From: Ruminococcus bicirculans (ex Wegman et al. 2014)
GTDB lineage: Bacteria > Bacillota > Clostridia > Oscillospirales > Ruminococcaceae
Length of the DNA stretch: 64,000 nucleotides
Assembly (NCBI RefSeq): GCF_000723465.1
Contig: NZ_HF545616.1
Location: 992,001 to 1,056,000 of the forward strand
Direction: 5' to 3'
The notes beneath the pieces were generated by a model. The model was given only the letters and a program-made list of their open reading frames with translations. It was not told where the DNA came from and made no database searches. The translations under genes and the position numbers were made by a program. Positions within the stretch are counted from its first letter, which is position 1; each line of letters begins with the position of its first letter. This document shows positions 34,450 through 43,222 of this stretch, piece after piece.

Positions 34450-35103
34450 ATGAAAATGCAGGAAAATAATAAATTGTGGTTAGAGATCAAGGAAATGTTT
34501 GAAACGTCACAGACAGAGGTAACGATATTTAATGGTGCTGGGTCAGACAGTGCTAAAATATGTGATATGCTTAGAGTAACTTCTGCGTCTGCTATGGGTG
34601 CTGTCATACTGAACACATCAGGAGTTGTATTTGATGATTGGATAAGACTTTATGGCGGTGATACATCTGATAGGGTAGGCATATCTAAAATAAATTTGCT
34701 GTCTAAAAACGGTACACCTGAGAGGGTCAAACAAATGCTTATCGTTGCCACTGATGTTGTGGGCGGTATATTTGCGATCAATTCAGGCAAATTTGATGAG
34801 GGCATAGGCGATGTGTGGTATTTTGCTCCTGATACTTTGGATTGGGAAGACCTTGAGTTAAGATACTCTGAATTTATTGCCTGGCTCGCTCAGGGGAATA
34901 TAGATGAATTTTATAGTTCAATGAGGTGGACAAATTGGAGAGAATCTGCAAAGAATGTGGAATTTGATAAAGCCATTTTGATATATCCGTTTCTTTGGTC
35001 CGAAGAAGTTAACATTGAAACCGCGTCAAAATCAATAGTTCCATTTGACGAGTTGTTTGCTACAAACATGGAATATAGAGAAAAGTTTGGCATTGGCGAT
35101 TAA
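34450..35103 (+). CDS. Unit 13 immunity: DUF2625 protein
   Basis: 217 aa: MLRVTSASAMGAVILNTSGV, WIRLYGG, VGGIFAINSGKFDEGIGDVW, YFAPDTLDWEDLELRYSEFI and WTNWRESAKN are the standard blocks of DUF2625. Starts 9 nt after the DNase behind GGAGG. Pairing of DUF2625 with NucA/B here is by adjacency. Confidence 0.82.
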   Translation: MKMQENNKLWLEIKEMFETSQTEVTIFNGAGSDSAKICDMLRVTSASAMGAVILNTSGVVFDDWIRLYGGDTSDRVGISKINLLSKNGTPERVKQMLIVATDVVGGIFAINSGKFDEGIGDVWYFAPDTLDWEDLELRYSEFIAWLAQGNIDEFYSSMRWTNWRESAKNVEFDKAILIYPFLWSEEVNIETASKSIVPFDELFATNMEYREKFGIGD

Positions 35104-35129
35104 TAGATCTTAATTGGAGATTAATTTCT

Positions 35130-35678
35130 GAACTAATAGTTGGTGATGAACTACTTGATGTAAATGGAAACATTCTTTTAGTTGAAAATTTTGATGTTGA
35201 GTTGACAGAAGAACCTGTTAAGGTGTATAATTTTCAGGTAGAGGACTATCATACTTACTATGTTGGTGAGAATGGGGTTTGGGTTCATAATGCAAATTGC
35301 AAGTTGATAAAAAATGATGACGGTACATATGATGCTGAGCTATCATATAAAGAGGATTGGACACCAGAGCAACGAGCAGAAGCCGATGCAAAATGTAAAG
35401 CTTTATCGGATGCTGATACTGTAAAAACTAAGGTTGAAAGAAATGATTCTCCGTCTGTAGAATATAAGAAGGCATTTGGAAAAGATTCGATACCAGCTGG
35501 CAAAGATATTGATCACACAATAGATTTACAACTTGGCGGAAATCCTGATGTAAAAGTTAATGGAAAGCCTTTGGATAAAAGTGTAAATAGGAGTCTTGGC
35601 AAACAAATAGGCTATTTGATTAAAGATTTTGATTACGGTACAATAATAAGGAAATTTACAATGGTCAATCGACAATAA
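35130..35678 (+). pseudogene. Array unit 14: HINT fragment + HNH-type tip
   Basis: HINT is cut down to ELIVGDELLDVNGNILLVEN onward, ending YHTYYVGENGVWVHNA. The tip has EDWTPEQRAEADAKCKALSD and a C-terminal HNH-like core GKDIDHTIDLQLGGNPDV, PLDKSVNRSLGKQIGYLIKD. The DH and NRSLG motifs are intact. Frame open from TTG 35202. Confidence 0.75.
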
Positions 35679-35699
35679 ATTATTGAGGAGTGTTAATTC

Positions 35700-36227
35700 A
35701 TGTACGAAAATTTTAACGAATTCATTAAGAATAATGAAAAATTGGATATTAAAAGCGAAAGAGAGTTTTTAGAGGTTTATAATGGTAAATCATTCTTAAA
35801 TGGGCTATACAGAATCCATAATCTAGAAGATAGAGAAAAATGGAATGAAATAATAGGTAAAACATTTCCGCCAGCAATGGGAAAAATAATGGTTTTTGGC
35901 TATGATTGGCTAGGACGGAGTTTTGCAATTTATAATGAGACGGATACAGTACTGATGTTTGAGCCAGGAACAGGTGAAGCCTTTGATACTGATTTTAACT
36001 TTTATGACTTTCACAATAAAGAAATTCCCACTAATCATTTGGTATGCTTAGCTTCAGAGTATTATGAAAAGTGGCGTAAGGCAAATAACAATTATATTTT
36101 ACCGCATAACAAGTGCGCAGGTTACAAAGTACCGCTATTCCTAAATGGAAAAGATGTGGTGGAAAATCTTGAAATATCTGATATGGAAGTATATTGGGAA
36201 ATAATGATGCCATTGATAAATCTTTAA
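35700..36227 (+). CDS. Unit 14 immunity protein, DUF1851 (Tdi1-like), copy B
   Basis: 175 aa; GYDWLGRSFAIYNETDTVLM, FEPGTGEAFDTDFNF, VPLFLNGKDVVENLEISDME and VYWEIMMPLINL parallel copy A at 31075. The genuine HNH partner lies 21 nt upstream here, which suggests copy A once followed a similar toxin. ATG behind TGAGGAGTG. Confidence 0.78.
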   Translation: MYENFNEFIKNNEKLDIKSEREFLEVYNGKSFLNGLYRIHNLEDREKWNEIIGKTFPPAMGKIMVFGYDWLGRSFAIYNETDTVLMFEPGTGEAFDTDFNFYDFHNKEIPTNHLVCLASEYYEKWRKANNNYILPHNKCAGYKVPLFLNGKDVVENLEISDMEVYWEIMMPLINL

Positions 36228-36325
36228 CTAGTTACTTACGGAGGAATAAAAATGCCAAGCAACCAAGAAAAAGTCTCACAGCTTTTAGATACTATTAGGA
36301 GTTGTAGTAAAATACAACTGTATAA

Positions 36326-37096
36326 ACTCTGACTATTATTGAGAGCAAAGACGATTTTTACGACGAGTACTACTAAATGAAGCCTGAATGTGAAAAAAGC
36401 CGTTGGGAAAAATTCAAAGACGGCTGCAAAAAAGTCGGCGAATGGTGTAAGGAACATTGGAAAGAGTTAGTTATAGGCGCTATATGTATTGTTATTGGTG
36501 CTGTTTTAACCGTATTGACAGGTGGCTCATTTTTAGCAGCACTTGGTATAGAATTTAAGGCAGCTGCAATGGCAGGGTTTATATCTGGTGGGATTAGTGT
36601 GATGAGTTCACTGATAGTTTCGATTTTCAGTGGAGATAGTTTTAAAACGATTTTGGAAAAAGTGTTAAGATCATTTGTAGATGGTTTCGCTAGTGGATTT
36701 ATGTGGGGTGGAATTTTTGCTGGTGGTGCGCAGACAATATCTGCAATATTAAAATTTTCTAGAAGCGGTACATTGATATTTGGCGGTGAACAACTGCAAT
36801 TATTCAAGCCAAATAATTTCTCAGGTAAAACTTTGGGTAAAATAAAAATATGGTCTCCAAACGGACTTAATAACCCTAATTCTGGTGGAACATTATTTAA
36901 AATTGGAAAAACTTTCAGATTGGATTTTGAGGCTGGAAAACAACTTTTTCATATGCATATTACATATAATTTATACAATAGTATGCCTAATTTCATGAAA
37001 TCCATGAAATGGATATTTGATCCCGCTAAACGTGATGTACATGTTAGATTGACTTCAATATTAGGAGGAGTAATAGGTGTTACGCAGAAAGAATGA
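36326..37096 (+). pseudogene. Array unit 15: membrane-linker toxin fragment with ochre codon
   Basis: Frame reads SKDDFYDEYY, TAA (36374-36376), MKPECEKSRWEKFKDGCKKV, i.e. the shared pretoxin motif DFYD-Y-LKPECEKSW with a stop inside. Then come a WCKEHWKELV helix, two glycine-zipper membrane segments (about residues 30-75 and 95-125) and the tip NFSGKTLGKIKIWSPNG / GKQLFHMHITYN. Translation can restart at 36377 (239 aa). Toxin type unknown. Confidence 0.65.
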
Positions 37097-37574
37097 TCAA
37101 AAGAAAAAAGTGAAACAAGCATTTATAGATGGTGATGTTTCTACAAAGTTATTAACAAAAATAATTAAGCTAGCACCATCTTTTTTCTTTCTTGAAATTT
37201 GCGATATTTGCAAGAATGATGAATTAACAAAAATTATTACTAATTCTAAGCAAACATATGCATCATTGATAACTAAAAACGAAAATACCGATATTGTTAT
37301 TGTAGCAAATAATGACTTTTTTAATATATCTGTCAATTTATTGTTTAAAAGCTTATGTGAAACTATAGTTATATATTTTCCTTTTGAAAATATTACGTTT
37401 CAACAATTTCTTTATAATTGTGAACCGTACTCAAACAATCCGCAAAAATCAGCTATTATAAAAGGTCTATGCTATATGATCTGTACATGGGTAACAAATG
37501 AAAATAGATTATATTTTCATTTTGATAATTTTAAGGGTATAGAAACGTTTGAAAAAATTAAAACGTTAATTTGA
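37077..37574 (+). CDS. Unit 15 immunity protein
   Basis: 165 aa from a GTG inside the toxin's last codons, behind AGGAGTAATAG. Basic N-terminus, then alternating helices and strands (FFFLEICDICKNDELTKIIT, FNISVNLLFKSLCETIVIYF). No family recognised. The 20-nt overlap implies translational coupling. Confidence 0.6.
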   Translation: MLRRKNDQKKKVKQAFIDGDVSTKLLTKIIKLAPSFFFLEICDICKNDELTKIITNSKQTYASLITKNENTDIVIVANNDFFNISVNLLFKSLCETIVIYFPFENITFQQFLYNCEPYSNNPQKSAIIKGLCYMICTWVTNENRLYFHFDNFKGIETFEKIKTLI

Positions 37575-37641
37575 AACAATTATATAAATTTAATTTTTAC
37601 CACAAATTCATTAAGAAAAATTGAATCTTTTGAATAACATT

Positions 37642-38470
37642 AATGAATACATTTCCGATGTTGTGATTATTGACCAAAATGCGACTGATGCTATCAATAA
37701 AAGCAAGAATGATTTTTACGATAAGTATGAATACTTAAAAACCGGACTGTGAAAAAAGCTGGTTGGAAGAAAAAGTAGATAACGCTTGCGAGTGGTGCAA
37801 GGAAAATTGGCAGTCAATAGTTAGTGTGTTTGTGACTATTGTCATTGTTGTCGGTATTGTTATATTGAGTATTTCAACATTTGGAACGGCAATTCCAGTA
37901 ATTGCTGTTGGTGTAGTTGGAGCAATCGTAGGCATTTCAGGTCAATTAATTAGTGTTATTATTTCATGTGCGATAACAGGCGATTGGGATGGTAACTGGC
38001 AATCATATATTGGATCAGCGATAGGCGGTTTTTCTGGCGGTGTTTTATTATTGCTTACTAATCCAATTGCTGCTTGTTCAGCAGAGGCGGCAATATCAAC
38101 GTTTTTTGGCGAAAATCTTGAAAATATCACTGGGGGACAAAAAAGATCGACTTTTGAAATATTATTTGATACTGGTTTAAGCACAGGAACAGCGGCTTTT
38201 TTTAGTGTTGCTTTAAGTAAAATTACTGGAAAGCTTTCGAAAAAAATTCCGGTGTTCAAAAGACTTTCAGGCATAAATAGCTATGATGCTTCATTTAAAA
38301 TGGTAATAACAAAATTAAAACAGGGAAGTATTAAAAAATTTCATTATAAAACAATTAGAAATGGTGTAATTTCAGGACTTTCTGGAGGTGCATTGGAAAA
38401 TATAGCAAGTGGTTTTTTTGATGAGATTAAGGAATGGTATGACGAATGGAGAGAGTTGTCACAAAATTAA
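37642..38470 (+). pseudogene. Array unit 16: membrane-linker toxin, frameshifted after the shared motif
   Basis: NATDAINKSKNDFYDKYEYL is followed by a five-A run and stops; the neighbouring frame continues EKVDNACEWCKENWQSIVSV and 235 residues. Removing one A gives YLKPDCEKSW. Long membrane segment near VTIVIVVGIVILSISTFG and glycine-rich stretches are followed by the tip NSYDASFKMVITKLKQGSIK, GVISGLSGGALENIASGFFD. Activity unknown. Confidence 0.65.
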
Positions 38471-38494
38471 TAAGAAATGAAGGAGGTCTGATCA

Positions 38495-38947
38495 ATGAAA
38501 TCAAAATCGAAATTTACTGTGAAGATACCGTCAGAGATTTATAAAGGTGAAGTTTTTATAAGTGCTTTTTTCATTGTATTAAACATAATGTATACGATTT
38601 TTGGTAATCCTCCGCATTTTCCTATGTATATTTCAACAATATTATTCGTTTTTATTCCAATAGCTATTTCATTATTGTGGATAAGAAAATTAAAAATTGT
38701 AGTAAGTGGCAGCAAAATAACCGTTAGGAAGATTTTGGGCTCCAAATATAGTGTGGATGTTTCAGAAATAACAAAGATAAAATGGATAATTAATGATACT
38801 AGATTAGGGGTTAATGAAAAAATTTTAATATATGTGAACTCGGAGCATTTTGCTGTTGAAACTCTTATGGACGGATTTGAAATAATGTCAGAATATCTTT
38901 TGAAAAATGTTGATCCTGATAAAATAATTTATATTAATAAAAAATAG
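38495..38947 (+). CDS. Unit 16 immunity: membrane protein with PH-like domain
   Basis: 150 aa. Two membrane helices (residues 20-40 and 45-65), then a small beta-rich domain (IVVSGSKITVRKILGSKYSV) like bacterial PH/YcxB folds. A membrane immunity protein fits the membrane-segment toxin before it. ATG behind AAGGAGG. Confidence 0.65.
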   Translation: MKSKSKFTVKIPSEIYKGEVFISAFFIVLNIMYTIFGNPPHFPMYISTILFVFIPIAISLLWIRKLKIVVSGSKITVRKILGSKYSVDVSEITKIKWIINDTRLGVNEKILIYVNSEHFAVETLMDGFEIMSEYLLKNVDPDKIIYINKK

Positions 38948-38979
38948 AACATTTGGCAATAAAATAATCGGAATATGTT

Positions 38980-39171
38980 GTGCGTATCGACGGCGATGTC
39001 GCTGACGCTATTAATAAGAGCAAGAATGATTTTTATGATAAGTACGAATACTTAAAACCGGAATGCAAAAAGAGCTGGTTGGAAAAAGCTAAAGAGTGGA
39101 TTGATTCAGCTTGTGAATGGTGTAAAGATTTATGGAATAAAATTATAGATTTTGATTTTTTAATTTTATAG
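38980..39171 (+). pseudogene. Array unit 17: third copy of the pretoxin motif, truncated
   Basis: RIDGDVADAINKSKNDFYDK, YEYLKPECKKSWLEKAKEWI, CEWCKDLWNK then a stop at 39169-39171. Near-identical in its first 40 residues to the start of unit 16. No membrane part follows in frame. Confidence 0.7.
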
Positions 39172-39799
39172 GTAAATTAATTCATAGTGAAGGATTCAGG
39201 GATTTCGTAACCTTTGCAGTTGGAATATTTTATCAGATAGGTGGTGTCTGGCTGATAAAGAAAATTGCGGAGGTAGGAACAATCGCTGCAGTATTTGTGA
39301 GAAAGCATCCGATTTTGTCTTCATATATGAATGAGAAGAATTTATAATATGGTCATGGAAGGGCGACTATATGAACCTTGGAGCAGGCGCTGAAACAGGT
39401 ATTTATCAGGTGAAAGATGGAGAATTTGATGAGTATGGAAATTATATTATGGAAAATGGTGAATACTCATATCTTTATGCCGAAGTTAACAGAGAATATT
39501 CTGTTGATATGACTCTTGAATTATATCATGATTCTAATGGGGATGGAATCTTCAGTGTTGATGAGCAGCTGTATAAACATGAACCAGATGAATTACAATG
39601 GTGGATAACGGGATTTGATCCGTTGGTTCAGAATGTTAAAGCTGAGGATCTCCAAGCCGTAACTACTATAGATTTTTCGAGCTTTGGAGAAAACAAAGAT
39701 ATAATGTTAGATTCTTTCAGAGAATTTAATGCAGGAGAAGTCGAATGGGATATTCCAGAAAAAGATTCGGGTTCATACATTGTAATTCTGACTTGGTAA
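39158..39799 (+). pseudogene. Unit 17 effector remnant, DUF4474-like tip
   Basis: In the shifted frame ILIGKLIHSEGFRDFVTFAV and KKIAEVGTIAAVFVRKHPIL lead to a stop at about 39349. In the third frame IWSWKGDYMNLGAGAETGIY opens a domain resembling the second half of DUF4474, ending EKDSGSYIVILTW. The open part from 39371 is 142 codons. Several frameshifts, so not functional as one protein. Confidence 0.55.
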
Positions 39800-40565
39800 G
39801 GAGAATATTATGTTAAAATTTAAAAACTTGCTTTGCTGCACAATGTCCGTAATATTGATGTTAAGCCTAATGTCCTGTTCTGTTGTAGAAAAATTGAACA
39901 GCCATTATGAAGGTGATCTCGTTATTGATCAGACGGAGAATGTGAGTGTTTCAGAAACAGTAATAAAGGCTTTGGAAAATAACGATGCGGACGCAATCAA
40001 AAATCTGTTTTCTGTTCGTGCCAAAGATCTTTGTCCGGATCTGGATGAAGGGATCGGATATATGCTCAGCATATATGAAGGCGAATTTGTTGAAATTACG
40101 CAGAATAATTCAAGCTCAAATAAATATTCGAGCGGTGGTGAAAGATGTATTGTTTCTCCGGTATGCGTTTTTAAAACAACAGAAAACTACTATAAGCTTA
40201 CTTGGAATGCGTGGACGATAAATGAAAAAGATAAGGAAAAAGAAGGAGTCTACAGCATGAAACTCCAGATTTGGCCGGATGCCGGACTGGATCAGGGAGG
40301 TGAAGATCTTTTTGTTGCAGGGGTAGTGTATCCTGCTAATTCCGAGGAAAGTGATATGGCGTTTACTCTTTGGAAAAACATTTATCAGCAAAAAAATCAT
40401 GACGATCGCATAGAGAGATTTCGTGAGCTGCTTTCTGACAATATGCTGGCTTCAGGCGTAACGGACGATGAAATAGTATAATGTCCCCCTTGTCAAGACA
40501 CAAATGAAAAAAATTATCGTGACAGCGAAAACTTTGTATAGCCATCCAAAAAACGTAAGCAAAAT

Positions 40566-41399
40566 TTATGCAGCATTGCATACAGACTTGGCTTGGTAAA
40601 CCTGCACAGGCAACTTGTAGCCAAGCGCCTGATGGGGTCTTTCGTTGTTGTAATCCTTGATGTAACTACCAATCTGCTGGCGCAGCTCTCTGGGATTGCT
40701 GTATTCATTGATATAAATCAACTCCGTTTTCAAGCTGCGAAACCAGCGTTCAATTACCACATTATCCACCCATCTAGCTTTTCCGTCCATACTCTGGCGG
40801 ATATTCTTCGCTTTCAGAAATTCAATATAGTCATTGCTTGTAAACTGGCTGCCCTGATCAGAATTGATAATTTCAGGATTGCCGTATTGTTCCATGGCAT
40901 TTGTGACTGCTGCTAAAACCGGTGCAGTATCCAGCGTATCAGACAATTCATAGCCCACGATAAAACGGCTGTACCAATCAATAATCGCTGTCAGATACAT
41001 ATGGCTACGCCCCATTTTGATATAGGTGATGTCAATTGACCATACCTGATTTGGTCGGTCAATTTTTAGATTTTTCAGCAGATACGGAAATTTTAAACTG
41101 TTCTTTCCGGGCTTTGAAAGATTGGATTTCGGATAAACCGGACAGATATTCATTTCCGCCATATAACGTCTGACAAGCTTTCTGCCGATTGCAATCCCGT
41201 CTTCCTGTACAAGCTTTTCTTTGATTTTCCGATGACCAATGTAGCAGAATTTTGTGTGCCAGTAGTCAATACGTGATTTGATGTATTCCTCACGCTCCAA
41301 GGCTTTTTCTGCCGGTTCAACAGGCTGATAGTACATCGAAGTGCGGTTGATTTCAAGCAGTTCACACTGTTCCTTAATGTTCAGCCTATCATTCTTCAT
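40566..41399 (-). CDS. IS3-family transposase OrfB (DDE integrase)
   Basis: 277 aa. HTH_21 region then rve core with DDE residues in WSIDITYIKMG, INSDQGSQFTSNDYI and VVIERWFRSLKTE, ending NNERPHQALGYKLP. Starts inside the last codons of orfA. Looks intact, so the element may be active. Confidence 0.93.
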   Translation of the reverse strand: MKNDRLNIKEQCELLEINRTSMYYQPVEPAEKALEREEYIKSRIDYWHTKFCYIGHRKIKEKLVQEDGIAIGRKLVRRYMAEMNICPVYPKSNLSKPGKNSLKFPYLLKNLKIDRPNQVWSIDITYIKMGRSHMYLTAIIDWYSRFIVGYELSDTLDTAPVLAAVTNAMEQYGNPEIINSDQGSQFTSNDYIEFLKAKNIRQSMDGKARWVDNVVIERWFRSLKTELIYINEYSNPRELRQQIGSYIKDYNNERPHQALGYKLPVQVYQAKSVCNAA

Positions 41400-41727
41400 A
41401 ACCAGACTTTTCCTTCCAGTCAGGTCCGAGCACTTCTTCAGATTTTTTTTTGAGCCAGTCCACCTGAACTGTCAGGTGACCGATTTTCTGCATAAGCTTT
41501 TCTTCCCGCTTTTTTGAGTTCTCAGCTGCTCTTTTTGCTTCCTTTTCTGATTTTGAACCATTAAAGGCACGGGATGCATTCTCAAGAAATTCCTTTTTCC
41601 AATTTTTCAGCTGATTGACGTTGATTCCTTCACGACTTGCTATCTCGCTGATCGTCTGCTCTCCCTCCAGTATTTCTATTACGATTTTTGCCTTGTACTC
41701 CGGTGTGTATGTGTTCCTCTTCGCCAT
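41389..41727 (-). CDS. IS3-family transposase OrfA
   Basis: 112 aa with an N-terminal helix-turn-helix (YTPEYKAKIVIEILEGEQTI, SEIASREGINVNQLKNWKKE) and a leucine-zipper-like C-terminus. A nine-A run lies in its 3' part. OrfB is in the +1 frame relative to OrfA, so coupling through the ATG/TGA overlap is as likely as frameshifting. Confidence 0.92.
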   Translation of the reverse strand: MAKRNTYTPEYKAKIVIEILEGEQTISEIASREGINVNQLKNWKKEFLENASRAFNGSKSEKEAKRAAENSKKREEKLMQKIGHLTVQVDWLKKKSEEVLGPDWKEKSGYEE

Positions 41728-42079
41728 TATCGTGTCCTCCTGTTTCTTTCTTTTATTATACCACTGTCACGATGTTTTGGCAATTTTGTGTTCAGTTTCT
41801 AGGGTACATTATATAGATCGCTTTTTTGATTACTGTCAGCCAATGCGAGAACTTCACGAAGGCTGGACGGAAATTGATGATGGAAATATTACCGTTTATA
41901 TTACGTCCATGAAAAATGATACTCCGATATGTTTTTGTTTTAGACTTGACAAGGAACAAACGGATAAAATATCTTTTCTAAAATTTGTCGAGATAGACGA
42001 TGAAAAGACTATCGGTGATTATAATTTATCGGAAAAAAATGCGGGAATTTATTTGCCGGATTAATGGAAGTGATTAATT

Positions 42080-42961
42080 ATGAAAAAACTTATACTATCC
42101 GTTTTGCTTTTTTTACTGGTGGCGAGTTCTACAGGCTGTACTATATTAAACGATAGCCAAAGTTCAATAGAAAATGATGATAAATTAATTATCGATCAAA
42201 CCTCAACGAAAAATACTTCGGATGTTCTGATACAAGCCTTGGAGACCAACGATGCTGAACTTTTTAAAAGCGTTTTTTCAGAGCAGACTTTGAAATTACA
42301 GCCTGATATTGATGAAGGTATCAAATACATATTTAATATATTTGAGGGTGACAATTTAGAGATAGTTTATGAAAATCAGTCATCAGAATCTTTTTCTGAT
42401 TTGCAGGCAAAATGTGTATGGTCGATCTGTGTAATTAAGACTACTGAAAAATGCTATTCATTAACATGGACTGAGTGGGTACAGCAGGAAACTGATCCGT
42501 CTGCCCAAGGCGTATACAGCTTGATTTTTGAAGAATGTGAGGAAGATCAGAGAGGAGCAGGCGGCGGAGATCTGCTTGCCGGAATATATTACCCCGGATG
42601 TGAAACCTAGTCTGATATTTTAAACACATTTTTCGGGGCGATGCATAATAAAGACCGAGAAGAGCTTGAAACTATATTTTCCAATGAGTTTCTGGAGGAT
42701 CCGGAAGCTGTGAAGAATATGGATAAATTTATAGAACGATATACTCCTTCATATTCTAATTTGTTAGCCGCATGGGAGGTCAATGATACTATTTGCATTC
42801 AACTAAGGCGTTTCGATGCTTTTATTTGTCTGCATTTTGATAATAAACAGACAGATAAAATATCATCTATTCGAGTATTTGACAGTACAACTGAAGATGA
42901 AGAAAGCATATCACGATACGATTTTAACCAAGATGAAATGGGAATTTATTTTCCAGATTAG
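42080..42961 (+). pseudogene. Second DUF5104-like lipoprotein, split by an amber codon
   Basis: Lipobox ASSTGC near residue 20 and the same LIIDQTSTKNTSDVLIQALE block as the neighbour. The frame hits TAG at 42608-42610 (YYPGCET-stop) and continues in frame SDILNTFFGAMHNKDREELE to MGIYFPD. A single base change separates the halves. With the IS-broken neighbour, both tandem copies of this putative immunity lipoprotein are damaged. Confidence 0.85.
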
Positions 42962-43222
42962 TCAAATGCATCTTAATAAGTATCAATCAGAAGCTCACGT
43001 ATATGTTTATAGCGGAAGCAAATATGAATATCTTGAAGCTAACAGTGCAACCATGATTTATTAAGAAGACGTTGTTGATCAATTGGAAAGGATATGAAAC
43101 TGTCACGGCTTTCAGCAAGACTGTTTCGTGTTGATGAGCGTGGGTGGCAATTGAAAGGTGGTGAACTTATCTTAGAATAATTAATATATAAAAGACAAAT
43201 ATTGTGAAAAGGAGTTAATAAT
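42962..43222 (+). other. Gene-poor stretch with protein scraps
   Basis: Short readable pieces (YQSEAHVYVYSGSKYEYLEA; MKLSRLSARLFRVDERGWQL) in different frames, not assigned. Ends with AAAAGGAG before the next gene. Confidence 0.3.

Larger units (their letters stand above)
40481..41809 (-). mobile_element. IS3-family insertion sequence (IS150-like)
   Basis: About 1.33 kb. Imperfect terminal inverted repeats starting TGTCCCCC (left) and, on the other strand, TGTACCCTAG (right), with shared GACACAAA/GAACACAAA and ATCGTGACAG blocks. Two overlapping reading frames on the reverse strand. Short TA-rich target duplication, length ambiguous (a 2-bp TA duplication restores the interrupted frame). Confidence 0.88.
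39810..42064 (+). pseudogene. Unit 17 immunity lipoprotein (DUF5104-like), split by an IS3-type insertion
   Basis: Lipobox LMLSLMSC near residue 23, then LVIDQTENVSVSETVIKALE typical of DUF5104 lipoproteins. The gene runs to codon DDEIV at 40478, is interrupted by the IS (40481-41809), and resumes IDRFFDYCQPMRELHEGWTE to NAGIYLPD. Joining across the element restores an in-frame 300-residue product very like the paralogue next door. Confidence 0.85.
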
